Positions 6,458 to 13,220 of a DNA stretch of 36,347 nucleotides are shown in pieces. This DNA comes from an uncultured Butyricicoccus sp. GTDB lineage: Bacteria > Bacillota > Clostridia > Oscillospirales > Butyricicoccaceae. Location: positions 1 to 36,347 of the forward strand of contig CAUEJN010000006.1 in assembly GCA_959018045.1 (NCBI GenBank), given 5' to 3'. The first letter of the stretch is position 1. Each line of letters begins with the position of its first letter. The notes beneath the pieces were generated by a model. That model was given only the letters and a program-made list of their open reading frames with translations, was not told where the DNA came from and did no database searches. The translations under genes and the position numbers were made by a program.

Positions 6458-7960
6458 ATGACAACAGTTGAGATGTTGGCTCGATTGCCGGGCGAGCAGC
6501 CGGATTTCGAGGAGCTGCAAGAGATCATCGGGCGAGAGCTGCAAGGCAAGCTATTTGCTCGTCGGGTAGGCGCGGATGAAGACCCGTTTTCACTGTCTCC
6601 TTATCCGCACTGGGAATGCGTTTGTACGGCCTGTGGAAAGAAATTTGAGGCCGATGTGAAGGACAAGCTGAAAGACATGACAGTTTGCCCGATGTGCGGG
6701 AAAAAGGTTAAACCGCACCGCTGGATGTTTCGCCAGGGTGGTAAGCTGACCAGCGCATTTTTGTTCTATCACCTGTTTCGAGGTGCTGGACGGGAAATCT
6801 GGGTGCGGTCGTGGCGTGTATCGCAGTATTTAAGCTCAGACGGGCTTGAAATGGGTTATGTGCCGATGAGCATTTATCATTTTGACGATGGCACAGCGGA
6901 AAAATGGAAAAACGGCTGGGACGGATGGAAACCGATTAAAACGATTCGAATGGATACTTGGAAGCCAAATAGCTTTTCTTATGAATATTATCCGGCTTTT
7001 GTGGGAGCGATCAGCAAGAAAACGATCAAAGGCAGCTGCCTGGAATACAGTCAGCTTGATCATGCTATGCGATATGGATTTCCACTAATCGAGTACATTG
7101 GGTTTTATTTAAAAAATCCAAGCGTGGAATATTTGTGGAAGTCGCATTGTATTCCATTGCTTGAGGATTATTTCCATGGCAGCAAAGACGATGTGCGCCG
7201 TGCGGTTAATCTCAAAGCTAAGACGTTTAAGGGCTTGTTTCGCGGTGCGGATAAGCTGGAAATGAAGATTATTCCTCAGCTACACGCGTGGGAAATCATC
7301 TGGTTTCATCGGCTGTATCAGGCGGGAGTCATCCGGGCCGATCAGGACGGCGTAGACTGGACACGGGCGCGGAAGACATTTTGCCGCGATGCGCCGGGAG
7401 GCGATGAAAAACAGCTGTACCGATACATTCACCGGCAAGCCGAACGCTGCGGGCGGTCGTGCGCAAGCGTGCTGTACGATTACGCCGATCACCTGAGCCA
7501 GATTCAGCGTTTGGGTGGCGGCGAACTTTGGCCGCACGATCTGGATGAGGCGCACAGGCGGTTATCTGCTCGTGAGCGAAAGATTCAGGATGAGGGCCTT
7601 AATGGCATGTTCCGCGCCCGCCGCCGGTTGTGGCAGTGGGCAGTATGGCGGCATGGGGGCATGTTTATTCGTCCGGTTGATTCGGTGAAAGAAATCACGC
7701 TGGAAGGCGAGCAGCAAAACAACTGTGTTGCAGGGTATGCAAAACGGCACGCGGAGGGGCGAACGGTCATTTTCGTTCTGCGCCGCGCGAATGATCCGAC
7801 GAAAAATTGGCATACGGTTGAACTCATCCCGGGAACATTGACCGTGCGGCAGTGCCGGGGCTATAAAAATCGGGAGGCCACGCCAGAAGCGCAGGCGTTT
7901 GTGGATGCCTGGGTGGAGCGGCTGAAAAATATACGAGACCAGAGGAGGAAAAGTGCATGA
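6458..7960 (+). CDS. PcfJ-like protein, 500 aa
   Basis: A zinc-ribbon-like pair lies near residues 50-85 (C-T-A-C-G-K ... C-P-M-C-G-K). The C-terminal ~100 residues hold the PcfJ signature: EGEQQNNCVAGYAKRHAEGR, then VELIPGTLTVRQCRGYKNRE. PcfJ-like proteins are common on Firmicutes plasmids, conjugative elements and phages next to PcfK; their biochemical role is unsettled. The ATG used is three codons into the frame, placed by GAGGT seven bases upstream. It follows the PcfK-like gene by 10 bp and overlaps the next gene by ATGA, so the three are one translational unit. Confidence 0.85.
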   Translation: MTTVEMLARLPGEQPDFEELQEIIGRELQGKLFARRVGADEDPFSLSPYPHWECVCTACGKKFEADVKDKLKDMTVCPMCGKKVKPHRWMFRQGGKLTSAFLFYHLFRGAGREIWVRSWRVSQYLSSDGLEMGYVPMSIYHFDDGTAEKWKNGWDGWKPIKTIRMDTWKPNSFSYEYYPAFVGAISKKTIKGSCLEYSQLDHAMRYGFPLIEYIGFYLKNPSVEYLWKSHCIPLLEDYFHGSKDDVRRAVNLKAKTFKGLFRGADKLEMKIIPQLHAWEIIWFHRLYQAGVIRADQDGVDWTRARKTFCRDAPGGDEKQLYRYIHRQAERCGRSCASVLYDYADHLSQIQRLGGGELWPHDLDEAHRRLSARERKIQDEGLNGMFRARRRLWQWAVWRHGGMFIRPVDSVKEITLEGEQQNNCVAGYAKRHAEGRTVIFVLRRANDPTKNWHTVELIPGTLTVRQCRGYKNREATPEAQAFVDAWVERLKNIRDQRRKSA

Positions 7961-8868
7961 GTGAAGTAACGAAGCCTGATCGCACGGTGGATACTGTGAC
8001 GGCAGAGATTCAGTACATCCAACAGCAAGTCAAGAAGATATTTTATGATGCAGTAGTCCAGATTGGGACGCGCCTGCTGGAAGTCAAGGAAATGGTGCCG
8101 CACGGTGAGTGGACGAACTATTTGGAAAACCGGCTCGGATATAAGCCCAGTACAGCACAGAACTATATGCGCATTGCCAAAGAGTTCGGGGACGGACAAA
8201 TTGCGCTGGACGGGACAGACCCGCAGACACTGTTCGGAGAACTGGGTTATGCACAGCTGCTTCCGCTGCTGTCTCTGCCGGACGAAGACCGGAGGGAGCT
8301 TGCAGCGGAGAATGATCTGCCGTCTATGTCCAGTCGTGAGATAGAAGAACTCGTGAGGCAGAAAAAGGCCGCAGAGGAACGGGCAGCTTCGGCGGAAAGT
8401 GCATTGGCGCGGGCAAAAAAGTCACAAAAGGACGCAGAAAAGCAGAAAGCCAGCGCTGTTGCTGCCCGGAAGGAAGCAGAACAGCGCGCCGGAAAGCTGG
8501 AAGAGGAGCATGCATTCCTGAAAAATCAGTTGGAAACGCTCAAGACACAGGCAGAACAAAGCGTGATTCAAGCTGAGGTTGTGCCGGACGAAAAGGCGCT
8601 GGAAGCTGCCCGGCAGGCGGTGCGCGATGAGATGCAGAAGGCAGTCAGACAGGCCGAGGAAAAGGCGAAGGCTGCCGAGGGTAAGCTTGCCAAGGCTCGA
8701 AATCCGCTGGCGATGAAGGTTAATTTGCTGTTTGAGGATATGCAGAGTATGACAAGTCGGCTGGAAAACGCGCTTGCAGCGCTGGCGCAGGAGCAGCCGG
8801 AGGCAGCAGAGAAGTTCCGGACGGCTATCGGTAAATTTATGACGTTGAAAGGGGAACAGATGCAATGA
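7957..8868 (+). CDS. DUF3102-family protein with long coiled coil, 303 aa
   Basis: Residues about 20-85 match the DUF3102 pattern: a helix with IGTRLLEVKEMVPHGEW, then YLENRLGYKPSTAQNYMRIA, which resembles a helix-turn-helix. Residues about 115-250 are a long Ala/Glu/Lys coiled coil. The family is frequent in Firmicutes phages near replication or partition genes; its function is unknown, and DNA binding is suspected from the HTH-like part. GAGGAGG sits eight bases upstream of the ATG. It overlaps both neighbours by four bases. Confidence 0.82.
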   Translation: MSEVTKPDRTVDTVTAEIQYIQQQVKKIFYDAVVQIGTRLLEVKEMVPHGEWTNYLENRLGYKPSTAQNYMRIAKEFGDGQIALDGTDPQTLFGELGYAQLLPLLSLPDEDRRELAAENDLPSMSSREIEELVRQKKAAEERAASAESALARAKKSQKDAEKQKASAVAARKEAEQRAGKLEEEHAFLKNQLETLKTQAEQSVIQAEVVPDEKALEAARQAVRDEMQKAVRQAEEKAKAAEGKLAKARNPLAMKVNLLFEDMQSMTSRLENALAALAQEQPEAAEKFRTAIGKFMTLKGEQMQ

Positions 8869-9173
8869 GTCAGGAAGCATACCAGAACAGTCACTATGAC
8901 CGGCTGTGCGCGGCGGCGGAGCATTTCGGGCTGGATGCGCAGAAGCAGAAGACGAAAGAGGAAATGGACGAGCTTGCCGAGCTGCTTGGTGATTACAGCG
9001 TACCCGATCGGGTGCTGCGTGCGGCGCGGATCGAGGAGCTGGCCGACGTTTACAATATGCTAGATCAGCTTTGCATCCTGTGGGATTGCGAAGACGAGGT
9101 GCGGGACATGGCCAAACAGAAAATGATCCGGACGATGGAGCGCATCAAAAGCAGGTACTACGATGAAGCATGA
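8865..9173 (+). CDS. MazG-like nucleotide pyrophosphohydrolase, 102 aa
   Basis: All-alpha NTP pyrophosphohydrolases use an E-x-x-E pair followed by E-x-x-D on a second helix to hold Mg2+. Here KEEMDELAELL (about residue 30) and RIEELADVYNMLDQL (about residue 55) fit that layout, and the length suits single-domain phage MazG proteins. Such enzymes hydrolyse (d)NTPs and may adjust nucleotide pools or alarmone levels during infection. The SD is AAAGGGG. Substrate cannot be told from the sequence. Confidence 0.7.
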   Translation: MSQEAYQNSHYDRLCAAAEHFGLDAQKQKTKEEMDELAELLGDYSVPDRVLRAARIEELADVYNMLDQLCILWDCEDEVRDMAKQKMIRTMERIKSRYYDEA

Positions 9174-9360
9174 GGAAAAGGCCGCGCACGGCTGCAAGCT
9201 CTTTTACTGCACGCGCCGGAAAGCGTATGTGTGCTGCTCTGATTGCAGCTTAAACCCGGAGTACGGCGGGACGTGCAAGGACGGCTGCATGAATTCGCCG
9301 GAATTTTGCGGACAGCAGGCCGCGGTGATTTTGGACAGGGAAGGGAGACCGAGAAAATGA
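9163..9360 (+). CDS. Small Cys-rich (zinc-binding) protein, 65 aa
   Basis: Eight cysteines in 65 residues, arranged C-x4-C, C-C-x2-C, C-x3-C and a final single C, suggest a metal-stabilised fold. It overlaps the MazG-like gene by 11 bases and the next gene by ATGA. No family name can be given. It is the first of a run of small Cys-rich proteins extending to about 9850. Confidence 0.68.
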   Translation: MKHEEKAAHGCKLFYCTRRKAYVCCSDCSLNPEYGGTCKDGCMNSPEFCGQQAAVILDREGRPRK

Positions 9361-9497
9361 AAAAGCAGGAACGGAGAACCCCGGAGGCATGGAAGCGCCG
9401 CCGCGCACGGGAAGACCGAAAGATGGGCGCACGCTGGATGCGGGAGGATGCAGACCGTCGGCTGCTGCCGAAATTTCGAGGAGGTGCGGCGACGTGA
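9357..9497 (+). CDS. Very basic small protein, 46 aa
   Basis: Starts MKKQERRTPEAWKRRRARED, with AGGGAG nine bases upstream, inside the end of the previous gene. About a third of residues are Arg or Lys, as in nucleic-acid-binding peptides. Its stop overlaps the GTG start of the next gene. No known family. Confidence 0.55.
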   Translation: MKKQERRTPEAWKRRRAREDRKMGARWMREDADRRLLPKFRGGAAT

Positions 9498-9694
9498 CCG
9501 AGGTTGTTTTATGTACGACGTGCTTTTGCAAGATCGCTGGGCGCGGCTGGCCGATCACCCGGGCGGGAGACAGCAGCCAGAAGGGAACCTGTGAGAACTG
9601 CAACCGTAGAACCTATGTCGGAAAATATCGGTATTCCGGGCCGTCTGGCGTGATTTACGGCAAGGACGGAACGGAAGAAGGTGGCAACAAATGA
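9494..9694 (+). CDS. Small zinc-ribbon protein, 66 aa (GTG start)
   Basis: Two C-x2-C knuckles, CTTC near residue 8 and CENC near residue 33, fit a treble-clef or ribbon zinc fold. GAGGAGG nine bases upstream supports the GTG start, which overlaps the preceding stop codon. The next gene repeats the same layout, suggesting duplication or a shared small-fold family. Confidence 0.62.
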   Translation: MTEVVLCTTCFCKIAGRGWPITRAGDSSQKGTCENCNRRTYVGKYRYSGPSGVIYGKDGTEEGGNK

Positions 9695-10002
9695 TTGCTG
9701 CGCTTTGTGGAGAGTGCTTTCACCGGCTGGATATGCGGGTAGCCTTCCGGCGTTTACATACCGAGACCGAAAAGGAAACCTGTCTTTGCTGCGGACGGCG
9801 GCGGTACACCGGGCTGTATGAGGCGGGTTATTTTAAGCTTGGGAGGGCAATTCGTAATGTCAAACATGAGGATCAAGTACAAAAGGCTCAGCGCCGAGAA
9901 TGCGAAATTAAAAGTGGCGCTGGGTCTGGCCGTCGATGCTATGCTGTTGAAATGCGAAAAAAACAGCGAGCTGGAGGCCGAAAACGCAGCGCTCAAAGAT
10001 AA
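9691..10002 (+). CDS. Small zinc-ribbon protein, up to 103 aa
   Basis: The N-terminal 50 residues contain CGEC and CLCC knuckles and a YTGLYEAGYF motif matching RTYVGKYRYSG of the gene upstream, so it is probably a relative. The frame stays open for a further ~50 residues that are basic and low in complexity, and these overlap in another frame the gene at 9857-10045. The tail may be a read-through left by a lost stop codon; the first half is the part I trust. Confidence 0.5.
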   Translation: MIAALCGECFHRLDMRVAFRRLHTETEKETCLCCGRRRYTGLYEAGYFKLGRAIRNVKHEDQVQKAQRRECEIKSGAGSGRRCYAVEMRKKQRAGGRKRSAQR

Positions 10003-10045
10003 AATTGAGCAGGCTGAACGGGCGATGCGTCCGTTTTGGAAGTAA
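9857..10045 (+). CDS. Small coiled-coil protein, 62 aa
   Basis: The ATG (MSNMRIKYKRLSAENAKLKV) has GGGAGGG nine bases upstream. The whole chain is an alpha-helical heptad pattern (LSAENAKLKVAL ... ELEAENAALKDKIEQAE), and its codon choice resembles the neighbouring genes. It overlaps the previous frame by 146 bases. The good SD and regular heptads make this frame the more convincing one after 9857. Confidence 0.62.
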   Translation: MSNMRIKYKRLSAENAKLKVALGLAVDAMLLKCEKNSELEAENAALKDKIEQAERAMRPFWK

Positions 10046-10058
10046 GAGAGAAAGAAAG

Positions 10059-10085
10059 AGCCGTGACGGGGAGACCGTCACGGCT
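10059..10085 (+). terminator. Perfect 11-bp hairpin before the HUH gene
   Basis: AGCCGTGACGG pairs exactly with CCGTCACGGCT around GGAGA; only TTT follows. It may terminate part of the early transcript. Because it lies 18 bases upstream of a HUH endonuclease gene, it is also a candidate cruciform for an origin; that second reading is speculation. Confidence 0.55.
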
Positions 10086-10102
10086 TTGGCGCAGGTGATA
10101 AA

Positions 10103-10939
10103 ATGCAATGCAGAAAAGAGGAAGTCGGCGGGAAGCTGTATCTCGCGTATCAATATAGCTATGGCGTGATTCGCCGTCAGAATCCACGAGAGCGGGCAGA
10201 ACGGCGTAAAGTGACTAGTGAGGCCAAACGGAAAATTAATGCCTTGAATCGTAGATTTGAGCTGATGAAGTTAGTCAGCGTGAATTTTACGCCGGGGCGT
10301 GATTTGTTCGTCGAGCTGGGCTGGGATCACGAGCCGGATGAGAAAGAAGATGCGCAGGCGCTCAAAAGTTTTCATCGGCGGATGCGGCGGGCGTTCCAAA
10401 AGGCCGGACGAGAATATAAATACATACTTGTGACCGAGACACACAAGCGTGATGGATCGGATACCCGTTTACACCATCATGTGATTATGACCGGTCTAAC
10501 TGGGCGTGATTTGACGCTGGTCGTGGAGGCTTGGCCGTATGGAAGCGTCGATGTGCGAAGTCTGCGTGAGCTGACCGACAATTTCGAGGATACCTGTAAA
10601 TATCTCCTCAAAGAGAAAAAACCCAAGAACAAACGGGCGTACAGCACGAGCAGCAATCTCAAACGACCGCCAGAACCATTGAAACGACGGGTCGCGGAAA
10701 GCGCCGATCTGATTGTACCCCCAGGGGTCAAACTGGTAAACCGTGATCGGCGCGACACAGATTGTGGGCGGTATCAGATTCTGGTCGGCAAAATCATCGA
10801 TCAAAAGGCGTTTGATCGCTATTGGGATAAGGCTCAGCACGAACGGCGCAGGGTGATGGAACAAGAACACTGGGCGAAATATGCACGGCAGAAAAAGAGA
10901 GGGGCAGGCCGCCCCTATCTCGCACGAAATGGTGTCTAA
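10103..10939 (+). CDS. HUH replication initiation protein, G2P/ORF2-like, 278 aa
   Basis: Residues about 110-140 contain the strand YILVTETH followed by RLHHHVIMTG, the His-hydrophobic-His metal site of HUH endonucleases. Residues about 165-175 have CKYLLKEKK, the position of the nucleophilic tyrosine in rolling-circle Reps. This matches the replication-associated ORF2/G2P group seen in Gram-positive phages and plasmids. The enzyme would nick the origin, stay bound to the 5' end and prime replication from the 3' end. No DNA polymerase, helicase, primase or helicase loader is visible elsewhere, so this is the only recognisable replication initiator. The start has AGGTG seven bases upstream. 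Confidence 0.8.
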   Translation: MQCRKEEVGGKLYLAYQYSYGVIRRQNPRERAERRKVTSEAKRKINALNRRFELMKLVSVNFTPGRDLFVELGWDHEPDEKEDAQALKSFHRRMRRAFQKAGREYKYILVTETHKRDGSDTRLHHHVIMTGLTGRDLTLVVEAWPYGSVDVRSLRELTDNFEDTCKYLLKEKKPKNKRAYSTSSNLKRPPEPLKRRVAESADLIVPPGVKLVNRDRRDTDCGRYQILVGKIIDQKAFDRYWDKAQHERRRVMEQEHWAKYARQKKRGAGRPYLARNGV

Positions 10940-10974
10940 CATCTGAGCAGCGAAGACGAAGGGGTGAAGAAGCG

Positions 10975-11337
10975 ATGAACCGGGATGACCTGCGGCAGGC
11001 GCGCAGCCTGATTGCGGAGATTGAAGAGGACGTTAAAAGACGGGAAAGCTTCGCGGCATATTCCCTTTTTGCCGAGGACGATCAGCAGGCTGTCCGGTAC
11101 CGGGAGCGATTCCGGGAAATCGCGGCGTGGATTGATGAGATTGACGACAGCCAGACACGGCGGGCGTTCCGACTGCGGTACATAGATGGCTTGCCCTGGG
11201 CGGCGGTATCGTTTCGCCTAGGCTATGGGGGAGAGTCCGGGGCGCGGAAACTGTGCGAGCGATATTTGGAGACCGATAGGGAAACCCAGTCCCCCTATCT
11301 ACAAAAAGGTTCCTGCGGGCACTCGAAATCTTTTTGA
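10975..11337 (+). CDS. Sigma-region-4-like late transcription regulator (DUF1492/ArpU-like), 120 aa
   Basis: Residues about 40-95 show the pattern of these phage late activators: IDEIDDSQTRRAFRLRYIDG, then LPWAAVSFRLGYGGES and a closing ARKLCERYL helix, similar to sigma-70 region 4. Proteins of this kind sit at the end of the early/middle block and turn on the packaging-structure operon. That fits here, although the recombinase and minus-strand cluster intervene before terS. The last ~20 codons lie inside a repeated hairpin element (11275-11410), so the C-terminal tail was probably supplied by it. GAAGGGG lies about 10 bases before the ATG. Confidence 0.72.
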   Translation: MNRDDLRQARSLIAEIEEDVKRRESFAAYSLFAEDDQQAVRYRERFREIAAWIDEIDDSQTRRAFRLRYIDGLPWAAVSFRLGYGGESGARKLCERYLETDRETQSPYLQKGSCGHSKSF

Positions 11338-11410
11338 TACCCCCGGCATATCCCCGCCGGACTGCGGCGCGGGGTCGCGGTAAAAATCACAGGCAGAGCC
11401 TGTCATTTTT
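11275..11410 (+). repeat. Structured repeat element, copy 1 (four hairpins)
   Basis: Four stems in order. P1: GATAGGG/CCCTATC (11275-11281 with 11293-11299). P2: CAAAAAGG/TCTTTTTG (11302-11309 with 11329-11336). P3: 11352-11359 with 11365-11372, loop GACTG. P4: AAAAAT-C-ACAGGC/GCCTGT-C-ATTTTT (11382-11410, loop AGA). The same order, loops and spacing recur at 19706-19843, where P1 has a different sequence but still pairs. The copy begins inside the late-regulator gene and ends about 200 bp before the resolvase gene. I do not recognise a named RNA family. Confidence 0.75.
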
Positions 11411-11479
11411 GAAGGATCAAAAGACATGATCGCAATGTGCTGACCGGCAAGGGTCGACTTTGCTGTGCCCGTTCGTGTC

Positions 11480-11595
11480 AAAATAGAGTACACTTTAATT
11501 TTACGCATGGAACACACGGGGAAGAACGTAAAAATAGAGTTGTAAATACCTTTTTTTTACACGTGTAAAGTGAAGTCAAGAGTCTAATTTTACAA
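11480..11595 (+). promoter_or_regulatory. Repeat cluster upstream of the resolvase: possible res site or operator
   Basis: The region contains two copies of AAAATAGAGT (about 11480 and 11531), two copies of TAATTTTAC (about 11496 and 11584) and a perfect 14-bp palindrome TTTACACGTGTAAA (11556-11569) whose AAAGTG flank is echoed in inverse by CACTTTA at about 11491. Small serine recombinases usually bind several inverted sites beside their own gene to form the synapse and repress their promoter. No clear sigmaA promoter was found here. Confidence 0.45.
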
Positions 11596-11609
11596 GGAGG
11601 GCAAAGACT

Positions 11610-12203
11610 ATGAAAATCGGCTATGTGCGTGTTTCGACTGTAGAACAGAACGAGGCGCGGCAGGTGGAAGCACTGGAAAAACTGGGTGTACAGAAAATTT
11701 ACATCGAGAAGAAAAGCGGAAAAAATTTAGATCGTCCTGTGCTGCAGGAAATGCTGGACTTCATCCGCGAGGGCGATACAGTTTATGTGCATGACCTTAG
11801 CCGTATTTCGCGCAGCCTGGCCGACCTCTTGGAGTTGGTCGAGCTGCTGCAAAAGAAACGGGTACATTTGGTGAGTGAGAAGGAAAGTATCAATACTGAG
11901 ACCCCGACCGGGCGATTGTTCTTGTCCATCGTTGGTGCGATCAACGAGTTTGAACGGACGAATCTTTTGGAGCGCCAGCGCGAGGGTATTGCCATCGCCA
12001 AACGCGAGGGAAAGTTTAAGGGGCGCAAGCCACGGCAGCTGGACAACGTTGCCGAGCTTTATGCCATGTGGCAGAGCGGCGAAAAGAGCAAGGTGCAGAT
12101 TGCGCGGGATTATCAGATCAGCCGCCCGACGCTTGACCGGCTGTTTAAAGAGTATGAGAAATCCCAAGCGCTTGGGGCAAAAAAAGAAGACGGCTCGGAA
12201 TGA
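11610..12203 (+). CDS. Small serine recombinase (resolvase/invertase), 197 aa
   Basis: The N-terminal catalytic domain begins MKIGYVRVSTVEQN with the nucleophile at Ser9. It continues through VHDLSRISRSLADLLELVEL and TPTGRLFLSIVGAINEFERT, both hallmarks of the Tn3 resolvase/Hin-Pin group. The C-terminal ~45 residues form a helix-turn-helix (KSKVQIARDYQISRPTLDRL). The length is normal for the family. AAGGAGG precedes the ATG by 9 bases. No transposase or terminal inverted repeats flank it, so it is not an obvious transposon remnant. It may resolve replication dimers of a phage that starts replication with an HUH protein, or invert a segment not found here. Confidence 0.92.
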   Translation: MKIGYVRVSTVEQNEARQVEALEKLGVQKIYIEKKSGKNLDRPVLQEMLDFIREGDTVYVHDLSRISRSLADLLELVELLQKKRVHLVSEKESINTETPTGRLFLSIVGAINEFERTNLLERQREGIAIAKREGKFKGRKPRQLDNVAELYAMWQSGEKSKVQIARDYQISRPTLDRLFKEYEKSQALGAKKEDGSE

Positions 12204-12212
12204 GCCGTCTTC
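12179..12212 (-). terminator. Terminator of the BRO operon (leftward)
   Basis: GAAGACGGCTC pairs perfectly with GAGCCGTCTTC (11 bp, loop of 5). Reading leftward it is followed by seven U (12185-12179), making a strong intrinsic terminator for the leftward genes. It overlaps the last codons of the convergent resolvase gene. Confidence 0.85.
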
Positions 12213-12215
12213 CTA

Positions 12216-12950
12216 TTATGATTCATCAAGCATCTGCATTGCTTGGGCAATTTGGGCAAAGCAACGTTCCAGTTTATCGTTTTTATCCTGCACGGCGGCA
12301 GGCAGCGAGAGGACAGGGGTGGGAAGCTGCATGGCATCTTCGGGTGCGCCGATACCGCACAATTCCCATTGAAGCTTGCGGAAGCCGGGTTCAAAGATGA
12401 CGGTCAGGCGCTTAGCAGACATCTGGCATCGGTTAAAAAACTTGTATTCACCGAGCGAATCCCCTGAGAGGGATTCAAAGTCCACACCGGGAACATAGAT
12501 AGTAGGTTTGCCCTTCATGGTGTCACGTACCTTTTCGCGGGTGACATGGAGCATATGAGCGGCATCCTCGACGAGAATCGCCGGACAACCGCGCCAGACG
12601 TGGGGCAAGTCGCAGATCGGACGGACACGATAGCCGCCGGTCTGACGGATGGATGGTAAGACTTCATCAAAGAGCCAGTGTTCAAAACGCTGGGCGGAGG
12701 GCAGCCGAGAACGAACGATCAGACGGTATAGGTCGCCTTCGGGGATGAAGTTCTTTTTTTGCTGAGACTTTCCACAAGGGGTGAGCAAATCGCGCACCCT
12801 TTGACAGTGTGTACGAACTGCGCCTTGAGGATTGGCATAACCGAGTATTTTTGCACACTCTGTTGCGGGGAATAAAACGTTGCCGTCTTCATAGAGTAGG
12901 TCGAGTTTACCGAACTCGACGTTCTCAAAGGTCATCATATCGCTGCTCAT
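12216..12950 (-). CDS. BRO-family (Bro-N) antirepressor-like protein, 244 aa
   Basis: Residues about 15-105 match the BRO N-terminal domain: DLLYEDGNVLFPATECAKIL, then ALGY-type and HWLFDEVLPSIRQTGGY motifs. The C-terminal ~135 residues differ from the usual KilA-C/Ant partners and are not recognised. Bro-N proteins bind DNA or other regulators and often act as antirepressors in phages. AAAGGAGG lies about 8 bases before the ATG, which overlaps the upstream gene by four bases. It is in a leftward block opposed to the late operon, with a strong terminator right after it, so it is controlled separately from the early genes. Confidence 0.85.
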   Translation of the reverse strand: MSSDMMTFENVEFGKLDLLYEDGNVLFPATECAKILGYANPQGAVRTHCQRVRDLLTPCGKSQQKKNFIPEGDLYRLIVRSRLPSAQRFEHWLFDEVLPSIRQTGGYRVRPICDLPHVWRGCPAILVEDAAHMLHVTREKVRDTMKGKPTIYVPGVDFESLSGDSLGEYKFFNRCQMSAKRLTVIFEPGFRKLQWELCGIGAPEDAMQLPTPVLSLPAAVQDKNDKLERCFAQIAQAMQMLDES

Positions 12951-13168
12951 CTCCGAGCCTCCTTTCGTGCGGCCAGCTTATAGCGTGCGCCGCTCAGACA
13001 GACAAGGCGAAGCTGGTCGAGCAGGTCGAAGAGATTGCCGGTGCTGCCGAGGTCGATCGTCAGACAGAGTTCGGCCAGCTCATCGCAGCGGGTAAAAAAG
13101 ACGTCCTGCGCCCGGGTGCTCTCGGAAGGAGCGGGCAGAGGGATGATTTGTAATGCGGTGTTGTTCAT
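12947..13168 (-). CDS. Hypothetical small protein coupled to BRO gene, 73 aa
   Basis: AAAGGAGG five bases before the ATG and a four-base overlap with the BRO gene indicate a coupled pair. The chain has an N-terminal Pro-rich segment, an acidic middle (CDELAELCLTIDLG) and a basic C-terminal helix. No domain is recognised. Its role is presumably tied to the BRO protein. Confidence 0.65.
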   Translation of the reverse strand: MNNTALQIIPLPAPSESTRAQDVFFTRCDELAELCLTIDLGSTGNLFDLLDQLRLVCLSGARYKLAARKEARR

Positions 13169-13185
13169 AAGTTCCTCCTTTGTCG

Positions 13186-13214
13186 TTGACCAACAAGGGG
13201 GTACATGCTATAAT
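13186..13214 (+). promoter_or_regulatory. Rightward promoter facing the ribbon-helix-helix gene
   Basis: TTGACC, 17 bases, TATAAT is close to consensus and points right, against the leftward genes around it. An 8-bp inverted repeat, CCAACAAG (13190-13197) and CTTGTTGG (13228-13235), brackets the -10 box and transcription start, suggesting regulation. No rightward ORF follows; an intrinsic terminator comes about 70 bases after the expected start. Confidence 0.62.
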
Positions 13215-13220
13215 ATTTAT

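Noticed and set aside
11275..11410. Repeat element as an insertion sequence or group II intron
   Set aside because: No transposase or reverse-transcriptase ORF, no terminal inverted repeats with target duplication, and only ~140 bases; a structured RNA or small palindromic repeat fits better.
11338..11517. Leftward frame with GTAKST-like string, upstream of the resolvase
   Set aside because: It looks slightly like an ATPase fragment, but it has no SD, overlaps the hairpin element and repeat cluster, and is too short for a P-loop protein.
11610..12203. Invertase switching the tail fibre
   Set aside because: No inverted repeats or second, oppositely oriented fibre C-terminus flank 23463-26036, and the recombinase is 12 kb away.
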